64,000 bases of DNA, taken from assembly GCA_028554795.2 (NCBI GenBank), contig CM068826.1:102488346-102552345 (forward strand), read 5' to 3'. Every line of letters begins with the position of its first letter. The first letter of the stretch is position 1. The stretch comes from Sinohyriopsis cumingii (Eukaryota > Mollusca > Bivalvia > Unionida > Unionidae). Positions 56,485 through 64,000 of this stretch are shown here, piece after piece. Below the pieces are notes generated by a model. The model worked only from the letters and a program-made list of their open reading frames with translations. It searched no databases and was not told where the DNA came from. Position numbers and translations under genes: made by a program.

Positions 56485-57444
56485 TTATACTGGAACGCGT
56501 CGCCACTGATTGTCTTTACGTCGTGTCAATTTGAGGACAGGCATGACACGTCGTGCAGGGGTACGCAACGGACTAAATCGAGCCAGTTCTTGCTTGGACA
56601 AATCCAGTAAACTTTGTAACATACCCGATCTTTCATGGACTTTGATTTTGGGAGAAGGTACTTTGTGAGCAGCAGCCACTGCCACTAAATTGGAGGGTCC
56701 TGCTACTGGGGAAGTTCTTTTGGGAGTCATCAACGGAGAAGTTCTTGGTGTGATCAACGTCTCCAAGTACTCTTCAGTTCCTGGTGACATCAACGGAGAA
56801 GTGGACAAACGTGAGGTTGCCTGAGACGCAGTCACCGCTGTGGCAGGTTGTGGTTTGCGAGTGTAAGGTTGCGTCCTGGCCGAAGTGCCTCTCTTGCGAC
56901 TAGTTTTCTTCTGTGGACTTTTCTTTTTCTGAGGACTTTTTCTCTGTTTCTTTTTCTGGCGACTTCTTCTCTTTTTCCGGGGTGGTGTCTGGTAAGAGGA
57001 GGGTCCTGCCACTGGAGAAGTTATTCTTCTTGGGGACCTGGTCTTTTTCTTTTTCTTCTTGGGGCTTCGTTGGACTTTTGTCTTGGGGATAACTTTGGGG
57101 GCATTAGGATCCCATCTTAAGAGTGAGCGAATGATGACCCCTTTTAGAGTACCGCTCCCTCCAGGTTTCAAAATGATTTGTTTTTTGGTTTGAGTGTCGA
57201 TGCGGGGATCGGCCAGTTGGACCAAAGCAACTTTGTTTCGATCGAAAAAGCGTTGGGTTTGATGAGGAATCTGAATGACTCCTTGGAGTAATTGACGTGC
57301 TGTCACCGTGAACCATCGTAAGACTTCTTTGAGACTAGCTTCTAAGACACGAGCTCGTGTTTGTGGATCTTTTTCTCGACTGATGCCATACAAGGCACGA
57401 ATCAATTTGACGGGAAGATGCGACTGAAGGGACGTCATGTTCAC
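56485..57444 (-). CDS. Large basic, disordered core-like protein
   Basis: 319 residues. The N-terminal ~110 are helical (LPVKLIRALYGISREKDPQT, LKEVLRWFTVTARQLLQGVI) and include LKPGGSGTLKG, reminiscent of the GG-containing core proteins. A long Lys/Arg/Ser/Pro tract follows, with SPVAGPS twice and TSPLM(S/T)P twice. It ends in a conserved-looking helix and basic tail. Most likely a DNA-binding internal virion protein. TATAAAAACC lies at 57484-57475, just above the start. Confidence 0.65.
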   Translation of the reverse strand: MNMTSLQSHLPVKLIRALYGISREKDPQTRARVLEASLKEVLRWFTVTARQLLQGVIQIPHQTQRFFDRNKVALVQLADPRIDTQTKKQIILKPGGSGTLKGVIIRSLLRWDPNAPKVIPKTKVQRSPKKKKKKTRSPRRITSPVAGPSSYQTPPRKKRRSRQKKKQRKSPQKKKSPQKKTSRKRGTSARTQPYTRKPQPATAVTASQATSRLSTSPLMSPGTEEYLETLITPRTSPLMTPKRTSPVAGPSNLVAVAAAHKVPSPKIKVHERSGMLQSLLDLSKQELARFSPLRTPARRVMPVLKLTRRKDNQWRRVPV

Positions 57445-57492
57445 ACTGTGTGAGACAGACGAAAAAGGGTCTGAGGTTTTTATAGATTTTTT

Positions 57493-58236
57493 TTATGGGG
57501 AGTGAAATGAAGTCGAGGACGGAGACGTGTACAGGACAGGCCCTCCGTCTTGGCACCAGTGGTGAAACAAGTGGGTACGAAATCGCAAATCCTCTGGGGT
57601 CGTAGGTTTCAAATCGACGAGTAAATAGGCGTGTGGCGTTTGAGTGGCATCGTCGTACGCCTGAGTCAGCCAAGGCGTTCCTAACTGTTTGGCTAAGACT
57701 TGCACTTGCGATTTATCTCGAGGGCTTTTAAACAAGACCACGTAATGCGCATTGAGACTGATGGTGCGATGGGCTTTACTTTGTTGAAACAAATTTTGGG
57801 TGATGTAAACGACACTGGCATTACGGTGATGCCCTTTGCGCGTGAACCACAATTTAATTTCTTCTTCGTCTTCTCCTAACATGTCGTCGAAAATGACCAA
57901 ATGGGTTTGACGGGAGTCAGAGACGATGCCGTCGTCTTCTTTAGGAATGCCTTCCACAAACACGAAGGAATCACCTTGACTTTCTCGCAAGAGGCTGTAC
58001 GCCGATTGCCACTCTTTGTAACACCACACGATCCGTTGAGGGGGCCGATCGATCAAATGATGTTTATGTTCGATCAAACGTTTGACGAATTCGGTTTTGC
58101 CAGAACCGCTAGGTCCAGCAATGAGCATGTTAAAGGGATGGCGAAGATACAAAGCCTCCCAACTGGCACGATCTAAGTGTTCGTCGATGACTTTGACAGT
58201 GGAGGAAGAGGGAGCAGAGACAGTAGAGGTAGCCAT
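57493..58236 (-). CDS. DNA-packaging ATPase (A32/FtsK-HerA type)
   Basis: It pumps DNA into capsids. The start is ATG 58236 (MATSTVSAPSSSTV), 247 residues; the longer frame passes into the promoter. In the long-frame numbering Walker A is 54-61 (GPSGSGKT), Walker B about 125-131 (HLVIFDD), then VVYITQNLF and a C-terminal AYDDATQTP. All motifs are intact. A TATATAAAC box lies at 58291-58283, immediately after the AATAAA of the upstream unit (58312-58307). The relic at 6580-7088 is a close dead relative. Confidence 0.92.
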   Translation of the reverse strand: MATSTVSAPSSSTVKVIDEHLDRASWEALYLRHPFNMLIAGPSGSGKTEFVKRLIEHKHHLIDRPPQRIVWCYKEWQSAYSLLRESQGDSFVFVEGIPKEDDGIVSDSRQTHLVIFDDMLGEDEEEIKLWFTRKGHHRNASVVYITQNLFQQSKAHRTISLNAHYVVLFKSPRDKSQVQVLAKQLGTPWLTQAYDDATQTPHAYLLVDLKPTTPEDLRFRTHLFHHWCQDGGPVLYTSPSSTSFHSP

Positions 58237-58306
58237 GGTGTGAGAAATGTCACTTGTGACACGAAAAACAAACAAGACAAGAGTTTATATACTTTTTCAG
58301 AACACG

Positions 58307-58312
58307 TTTATT
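58307..58312 (-). terminator. AATAAA poly(A) signal of the unit above the ATPase
   Basis: AATAAA on the minus strand 13 nt past the stop at 58325 and about 15 nt before the ATPase TATA box. Transcription units are packed end to end. Confidence 0.6.
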
Positions 58313-58324
58313 GAATGTTTTTTT

Positions 58325-58838
58325 TCAAACATGAATACGAAAGACAAAAATACATAAAAGCCAAAGGCTTAAGTACAAGGATAAAAGGCACATGATAACT
58401 ATGAACGTGGAATAAACACAAGTGTCTGTACAACAACCACATGTTTTGGGTAATGTTCTAACCAGTTCTATAGTAGGGGGTAAAGTCACACAAGTGTCCT
58501 CCCGAAAGGGTCTTTCAGGCCTGTCCACGACAGTCCTGTCCTGGGTGACGGGTTCTTCTGGCACCGTCACTAACACGGGTTGAAAAGTAACTTTTTTCCT
58601 TGAACAACTCTCGTGCATACTGGGCCACTTCTTGGGTCCAAGCCTCAAAACCCCATTCTTTCCAGGCACGGACATCTGTCCAATGGGGATGTAAGTCACA
58701 AGCTACACACACATCGTCATACACGTCTTGGGTAGCTAAAAGTTGACGAATCTTTTTTTCCTGTTGAGGTCGAGAAGTATCCAGATGAAAACGCAAGGCT
58801 TTGAGCAAAAGGAGTTTTTCGTGACCATTTAAGGCCAT
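58325..58838 (-). pseudogene. Small gene with C-terminal membrane span, split between two frames
   Basis: ATG 58838 (MALNGHEKLLLLKALRFHLD) opens a 107-codon frame ending at 58515. From about 58600 a neighbouring frame becomes strongly protein-like (KVTFQPVLVTVPEEPVTQDR and onward). It ends at 58325 after a hydrophobic span (STFIVIMCLLSLYLSLWLLC). A run of six T on the + strand (58592-58597) lies exactly at the changeover, so an indel there is the likely cause. Programmed shifting or sequencing error cannot be excluded. Function unknown; the product would be a tail-anchored membrane protein. The start overlaps the stop of the gene above. Confidence 0.6.
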
Positions 58839-59053
58839 TGAGGTGGTAAGTACTGATCGTAAAGAGTCCACAAAGAATCGGCTGGTAAACGAAATCCCAA
58901 AAAACAAGTCACTAAGACACACACCACTTGTCGTCCCAAATTGAATGGATACAGTTCTTGTAATAATCGATGGTAATGATCCACGGTTTGAATATGGTCA
59001 TTGAGTTCCTTCCACGGAATCTGTTGGATGACATGTGACATAAACCGTGGCAT
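58829..59053 (-). CDS. Small unknown protein (74 aa)
   Basis: MPRFMSHVIQQIPWKELNDH..., ending YDQYLPPQWP. It is preceded by TATAAAAACA (59070-59061) 8-10 nt before the ATG, and its stop overlaps the start of the next gene by 10 nt. I recognise no domain. A hydrophobic stretch (RQVVCVLVTCFLGF) may enter a membrane. If the TATA box is real the leader is extremely short, or the second ATG (59041) is used. Confidence 0.5.
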   Translation of the reverse strand: MPRFMSHVIQQIPWKELNDHIQTVDHYHRLLQELYPFNLGRQVVCVLVTCFLGFRLPADSLWTLYDQYLPPQWP

Positions 59054-59516
59054 GGCAGCCTGTTTTTATATTCTCTTTTTTTTGGATGCAATACACGTAC
59101 TTTCTAGCCAGAGATCTTCGTTCTCCAGTAGGGAATCTAAATCTTGCATACTGTAACCGAAACGTCAGAGTTCGTTTAGAAGTTTCCTCTTCCGCTAAGT
59201 AGATTCCACGTAACAAATGTTGGTAATCCTTTACCTTGTCTTCCTCAATGTATTGCTGTAGGTGAATCTCGAAGTAACCATAATTATGAACATGTCGATC
59301 ATTAGCCACCTCAAAGTGTTGAACAATGTCTGACCACTGAAAGAATTTCTGACGAATCAGTTCTCTTATACCATTCAGGTACCAGTGGTTAAAGATCTGG
59401 TGACGTAACGGATGCAATTGTTCTTTACGTTTCACTTGTATTTTCACCAGCTCTCGGTAAATCCTTTCTCTCAACTCCACAGGCAAGCCCAAAATGTTCT
59501 CTTGTAAAGTATCCAT
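58998..59516 (-). CDS. F-box-like tandem family, copy 3
   Basis: The family start MDTLQENILGLPVELRERIY is at ATG 59516; the open frame extends 26 codons farther up into copy 2 DNA. About 172 residues. LPVELRERIYRELVKIQVKR resembles the first helices of an F-box, which recruits SCF ubiquitin ligase. After it come HPLRHQIFNHWYLNGIRELI and a C-terminal part shared with copy 1 (YQHL, VKEETSERI versus AEEETSKRT). F-box status is an inference from a short motif. No ankyrin or LRR domain follows. Confidence 0.6.
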   Translation of the reverse strand: MDTLQENILGLPVELRERIYRELVKIQVKRKEQLHPLRHQIFNHWYLNGIRELIRQKFFQWSDIVQHFEVANDRHVHNYGYFEIHLQQYIEEDKVKDYQHLLRGIYLAEEETSKRTLTFRLQYARFRFPTGERRSLARKYVYCIQKKENIKTGCHATVYVTCHPTDSVEGTQ

Positions 59517-59751
59517 AAGTATATACACTGTTTTTGGAATCGTTGGGTGGTGGCCAATAGCCTCGTTTAACTTTGTGCCTAATGTAATATCCACTCATAA
59601 TCAGTCTTCTTGTACTTTGGAACAGAGCATAATTTAAAACCGGACGAATCACTTTGAGTTTGCGTTTCACTTGTATTTTGATCAGTTCTCGGTAAATGCG
59701 TTCTCTCAACTCCACAGGCAAAGCACGAATGTTCTCTAGCAAAGTATCCAT
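59425..59751 (-). pseudogene. F-box-like tandem family, copy 2 (truncated)
   Basis: It starts at ATG 59751 with MDTLLENIRALPVELRERIY and is then nearly identical to copies 1 and 3 for about 30 residues. It diverges and, by 59516, runs out of frame into the start of copy 3. Only about 235 bp of own sequence remain, so this is a partial duplicate. It might still make a short N-terminal-domain protein. Confidence 0.6.
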
Positions 59752-59763
59752 AAATAGGTCATA

Positions 59764-60219
59764 CTAAATCCTCTTTGGTCTGACACAAGAAATGTACTGT
59801 TTGCACAAACATGGTTTTACTTCAGTGTCGAATTTAAATCGTTGAGTCACTAATCTACACATTACAATTCGTTCAGAAGTTTCCTCTTTCACCAAGTTGA
59901 CATTGTGTTCAAGATGTTGGTAATTCGTTAACTCTTCCTCTGGAATTCGATGCAGTACGCTTACAATGATGTAGGTAGAATCGTCCATACCAAACCAATC
60001 CTTTTTAAAACTAGAGGATCGTTCATCAATGTCTGTCCGATGGAACACTTTCAATTGAATCAATCCTTGTATAGCCTTCAGGTACCAGTGGTTCAAACAC
60101 CGGTGACGTAACGGATGCAATTGTTCTTTACGTTTCACTTGTATTTTGACCAGCTCTCGGTAAATGCGTTCTCTCAACTCCACAGGCAAAGCACGAATGT
60201 TCTCTTGTAAAGTATCCAT
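59764..60219 (-). CDS. F-box-like tandem family, copy 1
   Basis: 151 residues, starting MDTLQENIRALPVELRERIY. It shares the first ~55 residues almost exactly with copy 3 and its C-terminal half more loosely, indicating duplication followed by divergence or gene conversion at the 5' end. The LPVELRERIY stretch is F-box-like. It lies between the BIR gene and copy 2. Possible host-interaction gene; unproven. Confidence 0.6.
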   Translation of the reverse strand: MDTLQENIRALPVELRERIYRELVKIQVKRKEQLHPLRHRCLNHWYLKAIQGLIQLKVFHRTDIDERSSSFKKDWFGMDDSTYIIVSVLHRIPEEELTNYQHLEHNVNLVKEETSERIVMCRLVTQRFKFDTEVKPCLCKQYISCVRPKRI

Positions 60220-60244
60220 GAACAGATGATGGTAAGAAGTTACT

Positions 60245-60989
60245 TCAATGTCTCGGTCCCACTAAGGGTAAGTAATGACAATTCGGTGACCATCGAGCAT
60301 GTTCTACGTAGGCCGAATCTTGCGGTTCCCAGTGGTGAAGTGACGCACCGCAACTGAAGCACTTGACTTTATCTCCTTCGCCCAAGTAGAAAAATCCGGC
60401 TCTGGCTAATTCTTCGGGGGTCGGTCCTCCCAGATACTTTGGCCATTTTCCTTTGAACGATTGAAGACGATTTTCAAAGTCGCAGTATTCCGACAAACGC
60501 ACAGGAAACGAATATTCGTTTTTCACAGGTTCGTTTCGATGAGGGTTGGGTGACAGGAACAGGAGTTTGCTCAGGGCTGGATGACATCCGTAGGGGGGGT
60601 AGACGTGAAGGTGAACATTCCCCTTTAAAACGAAACCCAGTAAAGTGTCCAAGAGGACGAGCGGCATCACTTTCGCATCCCACAGGTTTGACACGCACAG
60701 CATCACTTTCCATGATAGGGGTAGGGACACTAAAGTTTCCATGATGCTTTACGGCATCGCTCAGGTCACAACGTACAGCATCGGTCCCATCGCAAGGCTC
60801 ACAATCGCACTCGTCTGCAAACTCCGTTACGCAATTACAATGGTAACCACATGGACAATCGCAGTTTCCTTCCGGACATTTTCCGTCGCAATGCCTGGGT
60901 CTTATCCATCCAGTATTAGTCACACTAGAGGAAGATACAACTTTTTTACAATCTCCAAACTGGAACGATCTCTCTTTCAAAGTATTCAT
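60245..60989 (-). pseudogene. Cys-rich N-terminal region plus BIR domain (IAP-like), split between two frames
   Basis: From ATG 60989 a frame encodes a cysteine-rich region (CPEGNCDCPCGYHCNCVTEF), then short repeats built on SDAV/SDAA, ending at 60474. An overlapping frame from 60742 contains, in its last 80 residues, a complete BIR domain: zinc ligands Cys128, Cys131, His148, Cys155 in the exact C-x2-C-x16-H-x6-C spacing. The N-terminal half of that second frame looks like an out-of-frame reading. One gene broken by an indel is therefore likely; a run of seven G (+ strand 60593-60599) sits in the overlap. BIR proteins bind caspases or apoptosis regulators. A TATATAAAAAGG box is at 61054-61043. 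Confidence 0.75.
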
Positions 60990-61021
60990 CTTGTTCGCTC
61001 GGTCTTGGTAGTCCCAATGAA

Positions 61022-63799
61022 CTATCGATCTTGCCTAGGGTTCCTTTTTATATACAGACCAATACCGACGTGACCGTACGGTAAGGTGAAATGATTGGGA
61101 AGTCGAACTCGCTTCTGGTACACGATTTGATAGACTTTTTCCAAGGGCCGACTGACGATGTGATGAGTGGGTAAACGTACAATCTTGTTCGGTTGATAGG
61201 TTGTCACTTTAAAGTTTCCATCCTCTCCCGATTGCAAGGCTTCTTTCAATACCCCAAAATTGACCACTCGACTGGTACGATAATTCAGAGTCAGTCCTTT
61301 CACTTTGCACGTCGTGTGCAGTTCTCCTTGTTTGTCACGGTATCCGTAGCCGTAATTTTTGGGACCGCCACTGACGAAACTTGGAATCTTGTCGTCGGGA
61401 TGCTCGTCTGTCCAGGCTCCTAAACGGTCTCCTTCGATGTTAGGGTGATGTTGACTCGGGTGATGGATGTAAATGCAACTGTCCGTGTCAAAGTACAGGA
61501 CGCGTTCTTCTAACAGTTCTAAAGCTTCGTACAATTTTAAGCGAGCATAGGCTGTCACGTAAGCCGCAATGATGACATTTCCAAAAGGGTCGTCTTGTAC
61601 AAAGTCCAGATCTTCTTCGTAATTGACCAAGATTAAATTCTCTCGAACGACGTCCACGTGTTTCATGTATTTGGTTTTGTCGTGAATCATCTGGAAGTAG
61701 CGGGAAGGTTCTGTCAAATATTCCGTCTTGGGTAAACACGGTCGTTGTGCCATTTTACCCCACAAGCAATTTAACATCACTTTGGCAAACGATCGCCTGC
61801 CTTCGTTTTTCTCGATGTGGTCTAAAGTGATGCCTTCTTGTTCGTAGTATTTCTCTTTGAATTTTATTTGGTCTTCGGGAGTGTGACACCAGGAAGGATA
61901 GCCGCTGGCTTCTTGCTTCAGTTTCAAAAAGACATCCACGTAGTCGGCGAAAATGCCTTTATGAGTAGGGTCACCCTTGCGGTATTGTTGTGTCTTGGGA
62001 AAGTGGCAAATTTCGTACACTTCTAACAGTTGGTATCCCATGTCCAGAGCTTTGAACAATTCTACGCTGACCCAGATTCCCGTCAAGGCACGTTCTTCCT
62101 GGGTGTGCTGACAAGGTTGGTCTTGGTTGCACGTTTCGGCACAAGTACGGCACAAGGGAAACATCAGTTTGCCTTGACAATGGTGAGGTAAGACGGGATG
62201 GTATAGGTTCGTGGGAGGCAAAACTTTGCACTTGATCAAGCCTTCGTATTGTCGAATGTTTTTCAGGTCGATGTGTTCGGTCAACAATTGCGGGTGCCCT
62301 ACAGGAAAGCGACAATATTTGCACACGTAGGGATACAACGAACACACGTCCAAGTATTTGATTTCTTCTCCTTTCTCTTCGTCGGCTTGGTACAGCAAAC
62401 AGGTGGCATTGGTCCTTCCTCCGTACAAACTATCCCTCGGGTTCAGCGGGTCCACGAACTGGTAACTTTCCACGAGGCGTTTAAACTCGGGATCGGTTTT
62501 CATACGGTGATCGTACTCGTGTTCCCACATTTCCACCACTTGGTATCCTTCCTGTTCCAACTTCAGGCGCCGCTGACAAGTGTCCTGGTATAAGTCTTCC
62601 ATGGTTCGTTGTAAAAACTGATTTTTAGTTCTACGATCAGGGTAACAGACGGGACATCCGTGAAATAAGCAACCGTTAAACTCGTACACAATCTTGGGGT
62701 TTTCTAAGTCCCAGCCATCGACCGAATACGTTCCAATGGTCTTTTCGCCCCCTCCGTTGCGGGCATGCTGAATCCATTTGTCTTCCTTGTCGCACAAGTA
62801 ATGTAACCAACGTAGGGCTTTGACCGAGTATTGACGTTTGACATAGTGGGTCGTTTGAGGACTGATGACAGCCACGGTGTTTTGAGGCATGAATCGTTGG
62901 CGGTACACTAAGGAACACGCTTTGGCAATGGTGCAAGCTTCTTTCAAAGGATCGACCCCTCCGTGTTCCATGAACAGTTCTCGAAATTTTCCACAGCAAC
63001 GTCGTAAAATGTCCACGTCGGAACGACAATACTTTAACATTTCTTCCTGAAAGTCGAAAGGGTCCGAGGCGTGAGCCTGGTACCAAGCGTAGAAAGCTTC
63101 TCGTTGTTCGGTACGCATGTTGTCGGGGTCGTAATAGTGAGCCTCAGGTAAATGGGGTAGAACAGCGTGTTGATTGGCTTCCGTGTTGAAAAAGTGTGGA
63201 AAGTACCCTTTAGCCATTTCTGTCATTCCAAACGTTTTAGGCATTCGACTCAAAGGCATGGCCAAATAGCTCATCGAATCTTTAAACTGTACTTGTCCCA
63301 CTTGCATGAAAATGATTTTGGCTCCGTTCAAAGTCACTTTAGGACGCTCGGTGCCTTGTTCCGTATAGTACCTCAAAAGAAACTGTCCATCGTATCCGGA
63401 GAAATTGTGAGCCATCACCGTGGCATGACGATGACAATCTCCGTAACGTTCGATGTCCTCTTGGCTCCACGTCTTCTCGACGGGGTCTAAGACCCATTGT
63501 GCAAAATCGGCTAACGTGTTCGGTCCTCGAAAGATTTTTTCACGCCCTCCAGGAATTTTGCTGCAGTGAGGGCAACAACTGAAGATAGGTTCTTGAATAC
63601 ACTTCTCGCACGCTCGATGAGCCACGCAGAAATTAGGAATGTGAATGCCAGTCTCTTGCATGCATTCGAAATCGAAAAAGATGAAATTGCCTTTCTTCTT
63701 GTGACCGTCCTGTTTCTCTGGTGTGGTGACAAATGTGACATTTTTTCTTTCCTGAACATACGTGTGCCTTGGTATTATTGGTACGTATGACTTGTTCAC
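61022..63799 (-). CDS. polB: Protein-primed family B DNA polymerase (main frame)
   Basis: It replicates the element from its ends. About 925 codons carry, in order (numbered from the open-frame edge at 63799, a GTG), Exo I FFDFE (43-45), Exo II NFSGYD (132-137), Exo III YCRSD (257-261), and the Polinton-type FNGCLFHGCPVCYPDR insert (about 375-389). Then come Pol motif A DVCSLYP (484-490), motif B KVMLNCLWG (673-681), motif C DTDS (771-774) and KxKG (832). All catalytic acidic residues are present. No in-frame ATG precedes Exo I; the N-terminal zinc-finger part is in another frame (see next entry), so translation from its own start is doubtful. Confidence 0.95.
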   Translation of the reverse strand: MNKSYVPIIPRHTYVQERKNVTFVTTPEKQDGHKKKGNFIFFDFECMQETGIHIPNFCVAHRACEKCIQEPIFSCCPHCSKIPGGREKIFRGPNTLADFAQWVLDPVEKTWSQEDIERYGDCHRHATVMAHNFSGYDGQFLLRYYTEQGTERPKVTLNGAKIIFMQVGQVQFKDSMSYLAMPLSRMPKTFGMTEMAKGYFPHFFNTEANQHAVLPHLPEAHYYDPDNMRTEQREAFYAWYQAHASDPFDFQEEMLKYCRSDVDILRRCCGKFRELFMEHGGVDPLKEACTIAKACSLVYRQRFMPQNTVAVISPQTTHYVKRQYSVKALRWLHYLCDKEDKWIQHARNGGGEKTIGTYSVDGWDLENPKIVYEFNGCLFHGCPVCYPDRRTKNQFLQRTMEDLYQDTCQRRLKLEQEGYQVVEMWEHEYDHRMKTDPEFKRLVESYQFVDPLNPRDSLYGGRTNATCLLYQADEEKGEEIKYLDVCSLYPYVCKYCRFPVGHPQLLTEHIDLKNIRQYEGLIKCKVLPPTNLYHPVLPHHCQGKLMFPLCRTCAETCNQDQPCQHTQEERALTGIWVSVELFKALDMGYQLLEVYEICHFPKTQQYRKGDPTHKGIFADYVDVFLKLKQEASGYPSWCHTPEDQIKFKEKYYEQEGITLDHIEKNEGRRSFAKVMLNCLWGKMAQRPCLPKTEYLTEPSRYFQMIHDKTKYMKHVDVVRENLILVNYEEDLDFVQDDPFGNVIIAAYVTAYARLKLYEALELLEERVLYFDTDSCIYIHHPSQHHPNIEGDRLGAWTDEHPDDKIPSFVSGGPKNYGYGYRDKQGELHTTCKVKGLTLNYRTSRVVNFGVLKEALQSGEDGNFKVTTYQPNKIVRLPTHHIVSRPLEKVYQIVYQKRVRLPNHFTLPYGHVGIGLYIKRNPRQDR

Positions 63800-64000
63800 A
63801 CGTAGGGCACAATCTCAGCAGTTGACAAGCGCATTTCTTCTGTGAACCTTTTTTTTCAGATGTTGTTGGTAACAGGTAGGGCTGACAAACGTGCGCAGAC
63901 AAGTTGAACAAGGCACTGGTTCTTCGCTCAGACAGGGTGAAGAGGCCAAACATCCTGAGCATTTCGATCCACAATGCTTGTGTTGCTCTCGATTGTTATA
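63700..64000 (-). pseudogene. N-terminal zinc-finger part of PolB in a shifted frame, cut by window end
   Basis: The frame that is open from the window edge carries CPTCEQVIRTNNTKAHVCSG, then KKKCHIC. This is the Cys/His finger that normally precedes Exo I in Polinton polymerases. The switch to the main frame must fall between about 63735 and 63700, after the second CxxC and before GHKKKGNFIFFDFE. A run of six T (+ strand 63741-63746) is close by. It is a real frameshift, a programmed one, or an assembly error; upstream sequence is outside the window. Confidence 0.7.

Larger units (their letters stand above)
47138..64000 (-). mobile_element. Maverick/Polinton (adintovirus-like) element, left end present, right end outside window
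   Basis: The hallmark set is present on one strand: protein-primed PolB, rve integrase, A32-type ATPase, adenain-like protease, major and minor capsid proteins, plus membrane and core-like proteins. The element is visibly richer in GC than its surroundings and its genes are tightly packed without introns, with TATAAAAA-like boxes before most units. The left boundary is set by the interrupted MITE. The start AGTAGTGAAGG agrees with the usual AG start of Polinton ends, and the 6-bp target duplication should be CACGCC or ACGCCA. Four genes are broken, so this copy is probably not autonomous. Confidence 0.93.

Noticed and set aside
58597-58603. Programmed -1 frameshift at the A-rich run of the membrane-span gene
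   Set aside because: The change of frame needed is in the +1 direction, so the usual -1 slippery site does not explain it; an indel is simpler.

Overview
The window is animal genomic DNA, most likely from a mollusc and probably a bivalve. This is inferred from AT-rich intron-bearing host sequence, very long (TA)n and (TACA)n arrays, tRNA-derived SINEs, hAT-like MITEs, and a host gene with ephrin-receptor-like cysteine repeats joined to a receptor-phosphatase-like tail. It is not prokaryotic.

Region 1 (1-8.5 kb) holds decayed virus-like mobile DNA. On the + strand there is an SF1 helicase relic (1240-2250) and a packaging-ATPase relic (3770-4191). On the - strand there is an integrase relic (2478-3260) and a phospholipase-A2-like relic (3260-3640). 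A second ATPase relic (6580-7088, -) belongs to a different lineage and resembles the ATPase of the large element at the right end. Region 2 (8.5-25 kb) is host intergenic or intronic DNA with microsatellites, a ten-copy 71-bp minisatellite, a 154-bp hAT-type MITE with a perfect 8-bp target duplication, and a SINE head. Region 3 (25.2-43.4 kb, - strand) is a host gene for which I could chain 11 exons with matching splice phases: cysteine-rich ectodomain, one membrane span, tyrosine-bearing tail, and a truncated pseudo-phosphatase domain. Its introns hold a 30-bp minisatellite, MITEs, SINEs and a possible small + strand gene (37.4-38.25 kb).

Region 4 (47,138 to the window end) is a large Maverick/Polinton (adintovirus-like) element inserted into a copy of a MITE whose uninterrupted copy lies at 32,150-33,281. 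Comparing the two copies places the left end at about 47,138. All its genes are on the - strand. From right to left they are: protein-primed DNA polymerase B, a Cys-rich + BIR (IAP-like) gene, a tandem family with an F-box-like N-terminus, two small genes (one with a membrane span), packaging ATPase, three basic core-like proteins, a Lys/Pro-rich protein, retrovirus-type integrase, a two-span membrane protein, penton-like minor capsid protein, a pVI-like protein, major capsid protein, a conserved CYGC protein, adenain-like protease, and three small coiled-coil genes at the left end. Breaks in the major capsid gene (in-frame stop), polymerase, BIR gene and a membrane-protein gene show that this copy is decaying, unless some are assembly errors.

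The most unusual observation is that each of the three left-end genes is followed, 20-35 nt after its stop, by a textbook replication-dependent histone 3'-end signal: a 6-bp stem, a 4-nt TTTC loop and a downstream purine-rich element like the one that pairs with U7 snRNA. Each is preceded by a shared promoter module plus TATA-like box. I saw this arrangement nowhere else in the element; at least two other blocks end at ordinary AATAAA signals. The inference is a virus-like element that runs one gene set through the host's S-phase histone mRNA machinery.
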